Under the pieces are notes generated by a model that was not told the DNA's origin, did not search any database, and saw only the letters and a list, made by a program, of their open reading frames with translations. A stretch of 64,000 nt of DNA from Vibrio hangzhouensis (GTDB lineage Bacteria > Pseudomonadota > Gammaproteobacteria > Enterobacterales > Vibrionaceae), in NCBI RefSeq assembly GCF_900107935.1, contig NZ_FNVG01000004.1, positions 124,001-188,000 on the forward strand, in the 5' to 3' direction. Position 1 is the first letter of the stretch; each line of letters begins with the position of its first letter. The position numbers and the translations under genes are program-made. Shown here one piece after another: positions 30,424-39,943 of this stretch.

Positions 30424-32835
30424 TTAACCCAGAACAACCTCTACGGTATGTTCTCCCGAAGTAAAGGCCGGAACCTTGTTCCCCTCTACTTCAATATCGT
30501 TAACTTTCATACTGACAACGCCTTTGCTCACGCCCTTTGGATTGTCTACCCGTATATGGTAAGTAGCGCCTCTGAACTGGCGACGAACCCTGAAGCCTTG
30601 CCAACTTCTTGGGATGCAAGGATCTACAATCAAGCCGTCGATATCTGGACGAACACCCAAAATCCACTGTGTTCCAGCGACATAGGTCCAGGAAGAGGTA
30701 CCTGAAAGCCAGGCATTTCGACCCAGGCCAAATTGCTCATGTTCATCACCCAGTATATTTTGCGGATAGCAATAGGGTTCGGATTCAAATACGTCTATTT
30801 GGTCATTTTTCGAAGCGGGATTGATTTGGCGATAATACTCATAGGCCCTGTCACCGTTACCCATTTGCGCTTCCGCAATCATCACCCATGGATTGGAGTG
30901 CAAAAATATCCCACCGTTTTCTTTCGCGCCTGGCGGGTAAGTTGAAACACCGCCAAGGTTCGGATCAAATCCGTCATAGCCCGGTGTCGATAACTTGATG
31001 CCGTTGCTGGTATTGAGCTTACTGTAGACTGAATCGAGTGCACTGTTTGCGCGTTCCTGAGTCGCAAAACCAGAAATAACCGGCCAGCTCTGAGCGTTGG
31101 TATAGATTTGTCCCTGTTCATTAATGTGTGACCCGACCGGCGTGCCCTTTTCATCAAAATACCGCACATACCACTGGCCATCCCAACCATGTTCGTTAAC
31201 CGTCTTCTGCATCTTTTGATACTGCATGACAAACGTATCGATGAGTTCTGTTTCATCTCGCAGCTTACACAGATCCAACATATCCAGAAGCGCTTTACCG
31301 TACATATTAGCCACCATCATGGACTCCGCCCCGGTAGGCAGGTTTACGGTATCGTTCCAGTCAGCAAACCCAAGCAGTGGCAAGCCATGCTGGCCAGTAT
31401 TGGTATAAGTAAAATCAATCGCACGGCACAAGTGGTCCCACACTGTTCCCGACTCTATCGGGTTGCCTTGCTTATCTTTTTGATAATATGGAATTACTTT
31501 GTTAAGGAAGTCGGAATTTCCGGTTTCTTTCACATACTGAGTGACTGCGTAAATGATCCATAGATGGTCATCACCATAATAATCCGGACGATCTTCCTCT
31601 TCTCTGGAATCCCCCGCGTTCGCTTCCATCGTTGAAGGGAAAAACTGATGCATCGCAGAACCATCGATGTTTTGTACTGATAGCAGTCGCTCAATGAACT
31701 CACGTGCTTCTTCTGGCATGTGCGAAATCACACCCAGCGTATCCTGAGAAGAGTCTCTGAAACCAATCCCCCTTGCACCGAAGCCTAGCTGATACAGCGA
31801 CAAATAACGTGACCAGTTTTTCGTCGTGTGACACTGCCTTGGGTTATGCACATTGAGCATTGAGTTCATGGCAGGATCCGGGGTTTCAACATGAAGTGCT
31901 GACAGGTACTCTTCCCAGTGGGAAGCCAGATTGGCAAATGCTTGATCAACCTGCTGATGATCTCGGTACTTTTCAAGCAGCTCTTGCGCCTGAGCCAAAC
32001 TCTCCATCTGTGTGAGCTGAACGACGGTACGCTCCTGTTGCCCGGGAGCCATCGAGCCCAATCTGAGATTTAAAGCGCCAATATTGTCACCACGCAAACA
32101 CTCACTATTAGTCAATTCCAGATCAAGCAGCGCTTTGGGGGCAGCCCAACTGCCATAGCCCATTTCCCCAAGAAACTTTTGGCGATCACCGTCAAATGAA
32201 GTGGCTGGACGATCAGCTGTCATTAAATTAACCGCAATATCTCGCTTCATAAACGCATATTGCTCAAGGACTGTGTGTCCAGAGCTCTGTTTGTGTGCTT
32301 TTAACGTCATGGTCTGCGGTACCCAATCAGCATTTAGCAACTGTTTTAACGCATCAAAGTGGGTGAACTCAAACACAGGTATTACATCAATATACAGTAC
32401 TTTATCTGAGATATTGGTGACTTTGATATCCTGCAATAGTACCGCATCATCCTTAGGGACGAAGAAAGTTGACTCACAACGCACGCCGAACGCTTCAGAA
32501 ATGATGGTGGTGTAAGACAAACCCGTGTGGTTCTCAAACTTATCCAGAGGCTTTAGCGTCGGTGTATAAAACGGTGAGAATATTTCCGTATTACCTTCCG
32601 AGTCTTGTACTTTAATGTAAGTCGTAGAGCCTTTAAAATCAGAGTTTGGCAGCTGGGCGATGTATTTGGTGATACGATTCAGTGCCGGGTCCCCCTTACA
32701 CAACAGCACTCCACCATTACTATCAACCAAGCCGCCAAAGTTAAGTGTACCCACGTAGTTGCACCATTTGATTGGCGTGCAAGGTGTAGTAGCGACGTAT
32801 TCCTTTTTTACGTCGTCAAAATATCCATAGTTCAT
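30424..32835 (-). CDS. GH94 phosphorylase (cellobiose/cellodextrin phosphorylase type)
   Basis: About 803 residues with no signal peptide, the usual length for GH94 disaccharide phosphorylases. The N-terminal NYGYFDDVKKEYV and NYVGTLNFGGLV are typical. GIGFRDSSQD and the general-acid motif GFADWNDTVNLPTGAES (acid Asp near residue 495) are conserved. These enzymes split beta-glucosides with phosphate, giving glucose 1-phosphate and saving ATP. I chose ATG 32835, since AGGGA sits upstream at good distance and the longer frame starts with TTG. It closes a long minus-strand operon after the ABC ATPase. Cellobiose is the likely substrate; laminaribiose or cellobionate cannot be excluded. Confidence 0.85.
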   Translation of the reverse strand: MNYGYFDDVKKEYVATTPCTPIKWCNYVGTLNFGGLVDSNGGVLLCKGDPALNRITKYIAQLPNSDFKGSTTYIKVQDSEGNTEIFSPFYTPTLKPLDKFENHTGLSYTTIISEAFGVRCESTFFVPKDDAVLLQDIKVTNISDKVLYIDVIPVFEFTHFDALKQLLNADWVPQTMTLKAHKQSSGHTVLEQYAFMKRDIAVNLMTADRPATSFDGDRQKFLGEMGYGSWAAPKALLDLELTNSECLRGDNIGALNLRLGSMAPGQQERTVVQLTQMESLAQAQELLEKYRDHQQVDQAFANLASHWEEYLSALHVETPDPAMNSMLNVHNPRQCHTTKNWSRYLSLYQLGFGARGIGFRDSSQDTLGVISHMPEEAREFIERLLSVQNIDGSAMHQFFPSTMEANAGDSREEEDRPDYYGDDHLWIIYAVTQYVKETGNSDFLNKVIPYYQKDKQGNPIESGTVWDHLCRAIDFTYTNTGQHGLPLLGFADWNDTVNLPTGAESMMVANMYGKALLDMLDLCKLRDETELIDTFVMQYQKMQKTVNEHGWDGQWYVRYFDEKGTPVGSHINEQGQIYTNAQSWPVISGFATQERANSALDSVYSKLNTSNGIKLSTPGYDGFDPNLGGVSTYPPGAKENGGIFLHSNPWVMIAEAQMGNGDRAYEYYRQINPASKNDQIDVFESEPYCYPQNILGDEHEQFGLGRNAWLSGTSSWTYVAGTQWILGVRPDIDGLIVDPCIPRSWQGFRVRRQFRGATYHIRVDNPKGVSKGVVSMKVNDIEVEGNKVPAFTSGEHTVEVVLG

Positions 32836-32851
32836 TATCAATTTCCCTACC

Positions 32852-32872
32852 CCCCTCCCGGTGGAAGAGGGG
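32852..32872 (-). other. Intercistronic hairpin between ABC ATPase and GH94 genes
   Basis: CCCCTC (32852-32857) and GAGGGG (32867-32872) can pair in the 65-base gap. It may slow decay or reduce read-through into the phosphorylase gene. Confidence 0.4.
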
Positions 32873-32900
32873 ACTTCAAGTTAGTACAGAGTGAATTCAA

Positions 32901-33992
32901 TTAACTCGCCAGTGAGTTCTCGCTTAGTGCATCGAACAGGTGAATCGCATCCAGGTCGAGGTACAGAGTAACGTTGTCGACATCCAACTCGGCAGCCTGG
33001 GTTTCCACCATAAGTGGCTGACCTTCTATCTCTGTTTTCAACAAAATACTGGCACCAAGCAACTCTTTGTCCCGAATCGTTACGCCAATCGGTACCACGC
33101 GGTCGTGGTCGACCTGTTCTGCTCTCAAATGGATGTCCGTTGGGCGTACGCCAAAATGCAAGGCGATGTTTTTGGATGCCAGCGCTTTGAAGCGCTCTGG
33201 TAGAGGAATTCGGATACCGCCCAGCTCGATGTAGTATTCTCCTTCTACATCAATAAGGTGTGCATCCAACATGTTCATTGAAGGATTGCCGATAAACTGG
33301 GCGACAAATTTATTAGCAGGTCGTTTAAACACCTCTGTTGGCGTGCCAACCTGGGCAACATACCCATCTTTCAAAATGACAATACGGTCTGCCAGTGTCA
33401 TGGCTTCAATCTGGTCGTGGGTGACATAAATCGTCGTAGTCTGCAGTTTGCGGTGTAGCTCTTTAATCTCTTCTCGCATCGAGCCACGAAGTTTGGCATC
33501 GAGGTTAGACAGTGGCTCATCAAACAAAAACACCTTCGGAGTACGTACCATAGCTCGCCCCATCGCCACACGCTGACGCTGACCACCCGATAACTCTTTA
33601 GGCTTACGATCCAGTAATGGTGTCAACTCCAGCATTGTAGCCGCTTTGCGCACCTCCACATCAATGTCTCGTTTCGATAACCCTTTCAATTTCAGAGCAA
33701 ACGCGATGTTTTCATACACCGTCATATGCGGATACAACGCGTAGCTCTGAAACACCATGGCAAGATCTCTGTCTTTTGCGTCGATCTTATTCATCAACCT
33801 GTCACCAACATAGATATCGCCAGAGGTGATGTCTTCCAAGCCGGCCAACATTCTCAGGGTTGTCGATTTACCACAACCTGAAGGCCCAAGAAAGACCACA
33901 AACTCGCCATCATTTACGGTAAAGTCAAACTGCTTCACCACATCGACATCCCCAAAAGACTTTTTAATATTACGAAATTCGACTTTAGCCAT
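32901..33992 (-). CDS. Sugar ABC transporter ATPase, MalK/UgpC type
   Basis: A 363-residue ATP-binding subunit. Walker A is [10 protein letters not shown] (about 36-45), the signature [14 protein letters not shown] (about 134), Walker [15 protein letters not shown] (about 154) and the switch His in [10 protein letters not shown]. The C-terminal 120 residues form the OB-fold regulatory domain of MalK-type proteins. It powers import through the two permeases in the same operon. AGGAG precedes the ATG, and the start overlaps the stop of the GH1 gene by 8 bases. Confidence 0.93.
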   Translation of the reverse strand: MAKVEFRNIKKSFGDVDVVKQFDFTVNDGEFVVFLGPSGCGKSTTLRMLAGLEDITSGDIYVGDRLMNKIDAKDRDLAMVFQSYALYPHMTVYENIAFALKLKGLSKRDIDVEVRKAATMLELTPLLDRKPKELSGGQRQRVAMGRAMVRTPKVFLFDEPLSNLDAKLRGSMREEIKELHRKLQTTTIYVTHDQIEAMTLADRIVILKDGYVAQVGTPTEVFKRPANKFVAQFIGNPSMNMLDAHLIDVEGEYYIELGGIRIPLPERFKALASKNIALHFGVRPTDIHLRAEQVDHDRVVPIGVTIRDKELLGASILLKTEIEGQPLMVETQAAELDVDNVTLYLDLDAIHLFDALSENSLAS

Positions 33993-35343
33993 TTTTGTTC
34001 TCCTCAGAGCGCGCTAGTAACATGTTGCGATACGCAATAGCGCTCTGTTTAAGTGTTCGTTTTTGCGTGTGATAATCGACATGCACCATGCCGAATCGTT
34101 GGGCATATCCAAATGCCCATTCAAAGTTGTCCATCAGACTCCAGGCAAAATATCCCTGGACATTGACTCCCTGTTCAATGGCCTGATCCACCGCTAATAG
34201 ATGTGTTTGGAAGTAATGCTGGCGTTGTTCATCGTCTACGGCACCATCCACACACTGATCATTTCCAGCAGCACCGTTCTCAGTAATGTAGATTGGCGGC
34301 AGGTTGGAATAACGCGTCTTTAAGCGCAGCAGTAAATCGGTCAGACCTTGCGGATAGATCTCCCAACCAATGTAGGTATGTTCAGCATCTGTTTGTGGTA
34401 CCGATTCGATATCGCCGTTTTCGTCGTAACGAACAACGCCACGGGAGTAATAATTGATCCCTATGTAATCCACGGGGGCCGAAATAATGTCGAGATCCCC
34501 TTCCAGGATCATTGGTCTGTGTTCGAACTCTCGATCCAGTACTACTTTTGGATAATTTCCTTTTAAGACCGGGTCGATAAACCAATGGAAGTTCTCAGCT
34601 TCTTTGTATTCGGCGGCCCCGATGTCTCGCTCACGTTCGGCATAGAATGGTGTAGCGTTGAATACCACCCCATGTTTTGCACCCGGAGCGTTTTTTCGTA
34701 ATATCGGCATTGCCAGACCATGGGCCAACATAAGATGGTGGGAGGCAAGAAAACCCTCAGACTCACCACAAATACCCGGGGCATGAACACCCCACCGATA
34801 CCCCAGAAACGCAGACACAAAGGGCTCGTTTAACGTGGTATAAACATCTATTTTGTCACCAAAATAGCGGCTTACCACATCAGCGTAGTGGGCAAACTTA
34901 TAGGCAGTTTCTCGGTTCAGCCATCCGCCCCGGTCCTCCAGATATTGAGGCAGATCCCAATGGTAGAGCGTAACGTAAACTTTCATGCCGAGCGCATGAC
35001 ACTTATCGATAATCTGTTCGTAAAAGCTCAAGCCTTTAACGTTTACAGCGTCTTCTTCTGGCAGTATTCGTGGCCATGCGATAGACATTCGATACGCATC
35101 TACACCCAATGAATGCACCATTTCTATATCCTGTTCCCACAAATGGTAGTGGTCACAAGCGATGTCGCCATTGTCCCCGTTGTCTACTTTTCCCGGGACA
35201 CGACAAAAGGTGTCCCAAATAGAGTCACAACGTCCTCCTTCTTTGACGGCACCTTCTATCTGATAAGACGAGGTCGCAACACCAAAGAGGAACTCAGAAG
35301 AACACATTCGGGAATGTCTGGGCAATTGAAATTGATTGGTCAT
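33985..35343 (-). CDS. GH1 beta-glucosidase
   Basis: A 452-residue family 1 glycosidase, full length and with no signal peptide, so cytoplasmic. The N-terminal signature [15 protein letters not shown] is present. The acid/base is E173 ([10 protein letters not shown]) and the nucleophile E355 ([10 protein letters not shown]). NYYSRG and WEIYPQGL are additional GH1 landmarks, and [13 protein letters not shown] is the aglycone/glycone site near the C-terminus. It hydrolyses cellobiose or short beta-glucosides. It sits within the ABC transporter operon, 7 bases after the permease, which shows that import and hydrolysis are made together. Confidence 0.95.
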   Translation of the reverse strand: MTNQFQLPRHSRMCSSEFLFGVATSSYQIEGAVKEGGRCDSIWDTFCRVPGKVDNGDNGDIACDHYHLWEQDIEMVHSLGVDAYRMSIAWPRILPEEDAVNVKGLSFYEQIIDKCHALGMKVYVTLYHWDLPQYLEDRGGWLNRETAYKFAHYADVVSRYFGDKIDVYTTLNEPFVSAFLGYRWGVHAPGICGESEGFLASHHLMLAHGLAMPILRKNAPGAKHGVVFNATPFYAERERDIGAAEYKEAENFHWFIDPVLKGNYPKVVLDREFEHRPMILEGDLDIISAPVDYIGINYYSRGVVRYDENGDIESVPQTDAEHTYIGWEIYPQGLTDLLLRLKTRYSNLPPIYITENGAAGNDQCVDGAVDDEQRQHYFQTHLLAVDQAIEQGVNVQGYFAWSLMDNFEWAFGYAQRFGMVHVDYHTQKRTLKQSAIAYRNMLLARSEENKNG

Positions 35344-35350
35344 TGCAGCG

Positions 35351-36244
35351 CTACCCCTTCACCGCACCTGACGTGAGTCCACTGATCATCTGCTTAGACG
35401 CAAAGAGATAAGTGACCACTAAAGGTAAGATGGAGATGGTCGTACCCAGCATGACGGCTCCCCAAGGCGTATTTGGGATGCCCTGAACGCTTCTCAGAGC
35501 CTGAGTAATAACGTAGTTCTCCGGTGAGGTCAGCACAACCAATGGCTGCATAAACATATTCCAGAAGAATACAAACTGAACGATAGCCAAAGTTGCCAGC
35601 GCTGGCTTCATCAAAGGTAAGACAACACTCCAATAGGTGCGCAGTTCACCCGCTCCGTCCAGCTTGGCCGCTTCAAGTAACTCTCTTGGAATCGAAGCCA
35701 CCACGTGTTGTCGCATTAGAAAAATACCAAAAGGCGTGGTGGTGAATGGGAGCCATACCGCAACATGATTATCCAAAAGTCCTAAGAACTTAACGATCAT
35801 GAAGTAAGGTATCAGGCTCAATACCGGTGGAATCATCATTGAGCCCACCAGCATACCGAACAGGATGTTTTTGCCTTTAAATTTGTACACTGCAAAGGCA
35901 TATCCGCCCATACTACAAAACAGTAATGAGATGGATGTACCGACAAAAGCCACATAAATCGAGTTAAACATGGCCTGCCAAAATGGCATTATTTCCTGCA
36001 GCTTGGCATAGTTGATTGCCAGGCTGTCTCCAATGGCAAAACTAATACCGGTACCAAAGATTTCACTGCGATCTCGGGTCGATAATAACGCTGACCAAAT
36101 GAAGGGAAATACCGTGACAATCGCTGAAATGATCAGGAGTGTTGCCAATAACACCATGAGCACTTTAATAAAAATTTCTACACTACGATCACTGGGCTTA
36201 ATTCGCGCCAGAACATCGCTTGATTGGCGAGTTAGCGTCGTCAT
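35351..36244 (-). CDS. Sugar ABC transporter permease, MalG/CUT1 type
   Basis: A 297-residue inner-membrane protein with about six helices. The EAA loop reads EAAKLDGAGELRTYWSVVLPLMKPALAT (about 185-212), as in CUT1 sugar permeases, and it docks on the ATPase. The N-terminal cytoplasmic tail of about 30 residues is usual for MalG types. It starts 1 base after the stop of the partner permease. It forms the pore with the 36246 product. Confidence 0.92.
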   Translation of the reverse strand: MTTLTRQSSDVLARIKPSDRSVEIFIKVLMVLLATLLIISAIVTVFPFIWSALLSTRDRSEIFGTGISFAIGDSLAINYAKLQEIMPFWQAMFNSIYVAFVGTSISLLFCSMGGYAFAVYKFKGKNILFGMLVGSMMIPPVLSLIPYFMIVKFLGLLDNHVAVWLPFTTTPFGIFLMRQHVVASIPRELLEAAKLDGAGELRTYWSVVLPLMKPALATLAIVQFVFFWNMFMQPLVVLTSPENYVITQALRSVQGIPNTPWGAVMLGTTISILPLVVTYLFASKQMISGLTSGAVKG

Positions 36245-36245
36245 A

Positions 36246-37235
36246 TTAGTGCTCCCCTAAACCTTTCTTACCGAAGAAAATAAACTGTATCGTTGTACAA
36301 CCTGCAATCAGAGCAAACAGCAGCCAGGAAATCGCAGAAGCTGTGCCCATCTCGAGCCATTCCCAACCCACTTTGTACAGGTACATAGAAATTGTCAGTC
36401 CTGCCTGACCCGTACCACCGCCACCACGCGTCAACACAAACGGCTCTTCAAACAACTGCAAGTTACCAATGATGGTCATGGTCACCGCGAAGAAGATAAA
36501 CGGGCGAATCATTGGCAATGAGACATGCCAGAATCGACGAAGGGCATTTGCACCATCCATACGGGCGGCTTCCAGAATGTCTTTTGGAATGGTCATTAAT
36601 CCCGTGGTATAAAGCACAATGTTGAAACCGGTATACTTCCAGAAAACCATGATGGCGATCGAAGGCTTGATTAACGTTGCATCATCCAACCAACGGATAG
36701 GTTGGTAATTATTTACCCAAGCAAACGCCCACCCAAATAAAGAACTGTCTGCCAAATAGATTAGTGTTTGGTTGATGATCCCCGAGTTGGGTGAATACAT
36801 GTTGAAGAAGATCAGAGACGCAGCCACTGTTGACGTAATAAACGGCAGAAAATACGCAGACGTTAGCCAGTGACGTAGTCTGTCTCCCAGAGAAACCAAA
36901 ATATAAGCCACCGGGATGGCAACCAGATGCTGTGCCACCCCAGAGGTAATTGCCAGCCAGAAGGTATTTTTTAATGAACGCCATAACCAGGGATCGGTTA
37001 GTGCGATGTGATAGTTTTCGAACGCGACATAGTTCATCGCACCCAAGCCTTCCACTGGATTCCATTCGTGGAAAGATAGGTAAACGGAAAACATTAACGG
37101 GAATATCCCGAAAACAGAAAATATAATTAGAAAAGGCAACAAAAACCCATAAGGGGTCAGTGCCTTCAAACTGAGACGAGCAATAATACTCTGTCTTGAC
37201 GAAGCTTCCATGACGTTGCTCGCTGATTGACTCAT
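36246..37235 (-). CDS. Sugar ABC transporter permease, MalF/CUT1 type
   Basis: A 329-residue inner-membrane permease with about six helices and the EAA loop EAARMDGANALRRFWHVSLPMIRPFIFF (about 223-250). The N-terminal 35 residues are cytoplasmic. GAGGTCG precedes the ATG. A strong hairpin between this gene and the solute-binding protein gene probably sets a lower expression level for the membrane parts. Specificity is not readable, but the operon holds GH1 and GH94 genes, so cello-oligosaccharides are likely. Confidence 0.92.
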   Translation of the reverse strand: MSQSASNVMEASSRQSIIARLSLKALTPYGFLLPFLIIFSVFGIFPLMFSVYLSFHEWNPVEGLGAMNYVAFENYHIALTDPWLWRSLKNTFWLAITSGVAQHLVAIPVAYILVSLGDRLRHWLTSAYFLPFITSTVAASLIFFNMYSPNSGIINQTLIYLADSSLFGWAFAWVNNYQPIRWLDDATLIKPSIAIMVFWKYTGFNIVLYTTGLMTIPKDILEAARMDGANALRRFWHVSLPMIRPFIFFAVTMTIIGNLQLFEEPFVLTRGGGGTGQAGLTISMYLYKVGWEWLEMGTASAISWLLFALIAGCTTIQFIFFGKKGLGEH

Positions 37236-37252
37236 AGTAACGACCTCTTAAA

Positions 37253-37278
37253 AAGGAGGCGCGCTCCCGCGCCCCCTT
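37253..37278 (-). terminator. Intra-operon hairpin after the binding-protein gene (attenuator type)
   Basis: AAGGAGGCGCG (37253-37263) pairs with CGCGCCCCCTT (37268-37278) with one mismatch and a 4-base loop. On the minus strand five T residues follow. Hairpins in this position are known from malE-malF and keep binding protein more abundant than permease. Confidence 0.65.
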
Positions 37279-37298
37279 AACTCATACCAAATAAAGAA

Positions 37299-38540
37299 TT
37301 AAAGGTTACGCGTTCTGCGCTTAATCAGGCGCTCTGCTTCAGCCAAAGCTGTCTTGATGTCTTTACCTTCATCAAGCACTTCCATCAGCGCATTCTCCAG
37401 TACAATCGAACGAGCAACATGGTCGCCTTTCGCTGGCGCTACAGGCTTGATATTCTTCGCAACTTCCGCAAATAGTTGGCGAGCCTTCTGACCACCCAGA
37501 AACTCTACTTCCTGATCAAATAGCTTGTCGTCGTAGGTTGTTACGTTAGCTGGGAATGCAGCGATGGTCTCAAAGTGCTTGAGCTGAGCATCTCTGTCTG
37601 CGGTCATAAACTCGATCAACTTCCATGCTTCATCCTGGTGCTGAGACTGAGTCGGAATGGATAGGAATGAACCACCCCAGCTACCGTAAATACCGTCAGG
37701 CAGGTTAGAAACCGCCCACTTACCTTTCGTTTCAGGAGCAATCCAGTTGTTCAGGTGACCAAGTAGCCAGGCACCAGATTGTTGAGTTGCGAAGGTGCCG
37801 TTACGGAAACCTTCATACCACTCGTTTGACCAGGCAAGGATACGTCCGTCCAGACCTTTATCGCGAATTTTCTTCGCGACCTCAAAAGCATGGACAAATC
37901 GCTCTGACGTCACCACAGGCTTACCGTCCTTATCAAAATACAGCCCTTCGCCTTCAGGTACCGTGGTGTAAATAATCGCTTGTGCGACATCCGCAGCAGA
38001 AGCAATTAACTGAACATTCTGTTTTTTCAGCTCCTCACCGGCCGCAATGTAAGAATCCCAGTCTTTGATGGCCTCTTTTACATCAATCCCCGCTTTCTCA
38101 AACAGGTCCGTCCGGTAGTACATAACGCCTGGCCCCAAGTCGACCGGGATCCCGTACATGCTGCCATCGGCACCTTTACCCTGGGCCCAAGCATAGGGAG
38201 CGAAACGCTCAGCATACTTATCCGCACCGTATTTCTCTGACAGGTTTACCAAACCGCCTGAGGCAACAAATGGGCCGATTTTCTCTACGTCAACAACGAT
38301 AACGTCACCCGCACCAGATCCTGTAGCAAGGTTTGTCGTTAATTTGGTATGGTGGTCGCCGTGATTATTCATTAAATAATCAACTTTGATATTATTTTCC
38401 TTTTCAAATTCAGGCAATAATACTTTCAGACTGCTATCAAAATCCGGAAAGCCGTCAAAACGAATAGCTTCTTCAGCATTAACAGTTGTAACAGTGCCTA
38501 GCGCGATCGCACTATAAAGTACTACATTCTTCAATTTCAT
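37299..38540 (-). CDS. Sugar-binding protein of the ABC transporter, MalE-like
   Basis: A 413-residue extracellular solute-binding protein of the MalE-like (family 1) type. A signal peptide ends at VNAEE (about residue 22). Internal landmarks are DVIVVDVEKIGPFVASGGLVNLSEKYG, YGIPVDLGPGVMYYRTDLFEKAG and SGAWLLGHLNNWI. No lipobox Cys follows the signal, so it is soluble in the periplasm, as expected for a Gram-negative. AAGGAC precedes the ATG. It is the first structural gene after the LacI regulator (18-base gap). It binds the imported oligosaccharide. Confidence 0.92.
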   Translation of the reverse strand: MKLKNVVLYSAIALGTVTTVNAEEAIRFDGFPDFDSSLKVLLPEFEKENNIKVDYLMNNHGDHHTKLTTNLATGSGAGDVIVVDVEKIGPFVASGGLVNLSEKYGADKYAERFAPYAWAQGKGADGSMYGIPVDLGPGVMYYRTDLFEKAGIDVKEAIKDWDSYIAAGEELKKQNVQLIASAADVAQAIIYTTVPEGEGLYFDKDGKPVVTSERFVHAFEVAKKIRDKGLDGRILAWSNEWYEGFRNGTFATQQSGAWLLGHLNNWIAPETKGKWAVSNLPDGIYGSWGGSFLSIPTQSQHQDEAWKLIEFMTADRDAQLKHFETIAAFPANVTTYDDKLFDQEVEFLGGQKARQLFAEVAKNIKPVAPAKGDHVARSIVLENALMEVLDEGKDIKTALAEAERLIKRRTRNL

Positions 38541-38558
38541 ATTTTGTCCTTAATAGAA

Positions 38559-39566
38559 TTATAGGGTAGTAAGTAAATCCTTAACTGAATTTCTAACCAC
38601 AAGTGAAGGCAATAATTTAAAATTAACCTCACCTTTTTTGTTCCCTAACTTTTGAATAACAAGTTGAACCGCTTCTAAACTCATTTGTTCAATTGGGAAG
38701 TTCATCGTTGTTAACTTTGGTGTTAGATAGCGAGCGAATAAAATATCGTCAAATCCGATCAGTGAAACTTGTTCGGGTACTGAGTATCCGTGTTCCGCGA
38801 GCGCCTCAAAGGCCCCTAGCGCCATATGGTCATTTGACGCAAATACCGCTGTAAAGTGACATTTCCTCCTTAGAATTTTTTTCATTGCGCTTGCACCGCT
38901 TTCTTCTGTAAATGCAGCTTCTGAAACGAGCACTTCATCATATTCAAGCCCTGCATCGAACAGTGCGTTTCGATACCCCTGCAGACGCCCTCTGGCGTCT
39001 GATTTATCAAGGGGACCTGTAATACAAACAATGTCTTTGTGACCCATTTTAAGCAGATACTGGGTCGCGATTTTGCCCCCAAGTTCATTGTCTATTGTGA
39101 TGCAACTCGATCTCATTTCCGGGATAAATCGGTTAATGAGTACCACTGGTGTGCCTGATTCCTCCAGACTGATGAGATAGTCATCAGAGATGTTCTGGGC
39201 ATGCACAATAAGAGCATCGACTCGACGGCTTAAAAGAAACTCTATCGACTCCTTTTGACTCGACTCGGTATTTGACCCCGCACTAACCACTACGTGATAC
39301 CCAAACCGTCTAAGGTGCTCTTCGATGTTATGTAATATTCCAGAGTAAAATGGTCCCCCGAGTTCCGGCACCATGATCCCGACACTACCTGTTCTGCTAA
39401 ATGCGAGCGCTTGAGCAATAGAATTCGGTTTATAAGCCAATTCTTTGACCGCCTTTTCAACCTTTAGCTTTTTGTCATGACTCACACGACTTGTCCCATT
39501 TATGACTCGGGATACTGTCGCCTGAGAGACGCCCGCTAATTCTGAAACATCTTTAATTGTTGCCAA
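38559..39566 (-). CDS. LacI family regulator of the transporter/GH1/GH94 operon
   Basis: A 335-residue LacI/GalR regulator. The helix-turn-helix (TIKDVSELAGVSQATVSRVIN) starts at residue 3 and the hinge helix YKPNSIAQALA is clear. The sensor region ends VSLIGFDDILFARYLTPKLTTMNFP. It is the promoter-proximal gene of the minus-strand operon, 18 bases before the binding-protein gene, so it likely regulates itself and the transport genes. A good LacI-type dyad lies at 39591-39604, 25 bases upstream of the start. Confidence 0.9.
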   Translation of the reverse strand: MATIKDVSELAGVSQATVSRVINGTSRVSHDKKLKVEKAVKELAYKPNSIAQALAFSRTGSVGIMVPELGGPFYSGILHNIEEHLRRFGYHVVVSAGSNTESSQKESIEFLLSRRVDALIVHAQNISDDYLISLEESGTPVVLINRFIPEMRSSCITIDNELGGKIATQYLLKMGHKDIVCITGPLDKSDARGRLQGYRNALFDAGLEYDEVLVSEAAFTEESGASAMKKILRRKCHFTAVFASNDHMALGAFEALAEHGYSVPEQVSLIGFDDILFARYLTPKLTTMNFPIEQMSLEAVQLVIQKLGNKKGEVNFKLLPSLVVRNSVKDLLTTL

Positions 39567-39590
39567 GAGAACCTCGATAGCACCTTTACT

Positions 39591-39604
39591 TGAAACCGCT
39601 TACA
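39591..39604. promoter_or_regulatory. LacI-type operator
   Basis: TGAAACCGCTTACA fits the TGnAAnCGnTTnCA form used by many LacI-family regulators, with the central CG. It lies just upstream of the LacI gene at 38559. Confidence 0.6.
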
Positions 39605-39636
39605 AGGCCAGTATTTAAGATTATCGACAGCTAATG

Positions 39637-39652
39637 CGTGAGAAACATCACA
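39637..39652. promoter_or_regulatory. CRP site in the divergent LacI/GH9 region
   Basis: CGTGAGAAACATCACA differs at one base from the TGTGA-N6-TCACA consensus. It sits between the divergent LacI-transporter operon and the GH9 gene, so cAMP-CRP may activate both. Confidence 0.6.
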
Positions 39653-39725
39653 GTAAACTTTATCTTTTTTGAGGCTTTTACTAATTATTGAATGCTACAG
39701 CAGTTTTTCACACTCCCATGAAACT

Positions 39726-39803
39726 GTTTCATGAAACACTTTTTCATACATTTAATCCTATAAGGAAGCTAAATTGAATGAACTATTTATTATTTCATGA
39801 AAC
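39726..39803. promoter_or_regulatory. Two TTTCATGAAA boxes before the GH9 gene
   Basis: A perfect GTTTCATGAAAC palindrome lies at 39726-39737 and a second TTTCATGAAA core at 39793-39802, centres 66 bp apart. They match the pair upstream of the LamB-type porin. The binding factor is unknown. Confidence 0.6.
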
Positions 39804-39943
39804 ATATTCATCAACTATCAACATAATGATAAGCCAGCCACAAGCACAATTAATAAACAGCTCCAAATTCACAAAAAACAATTATTCTTATATCCCTAAG
39901 ACTATTAAACGCTCTAATTTTCAACAGAATAATGGAGGATGAC

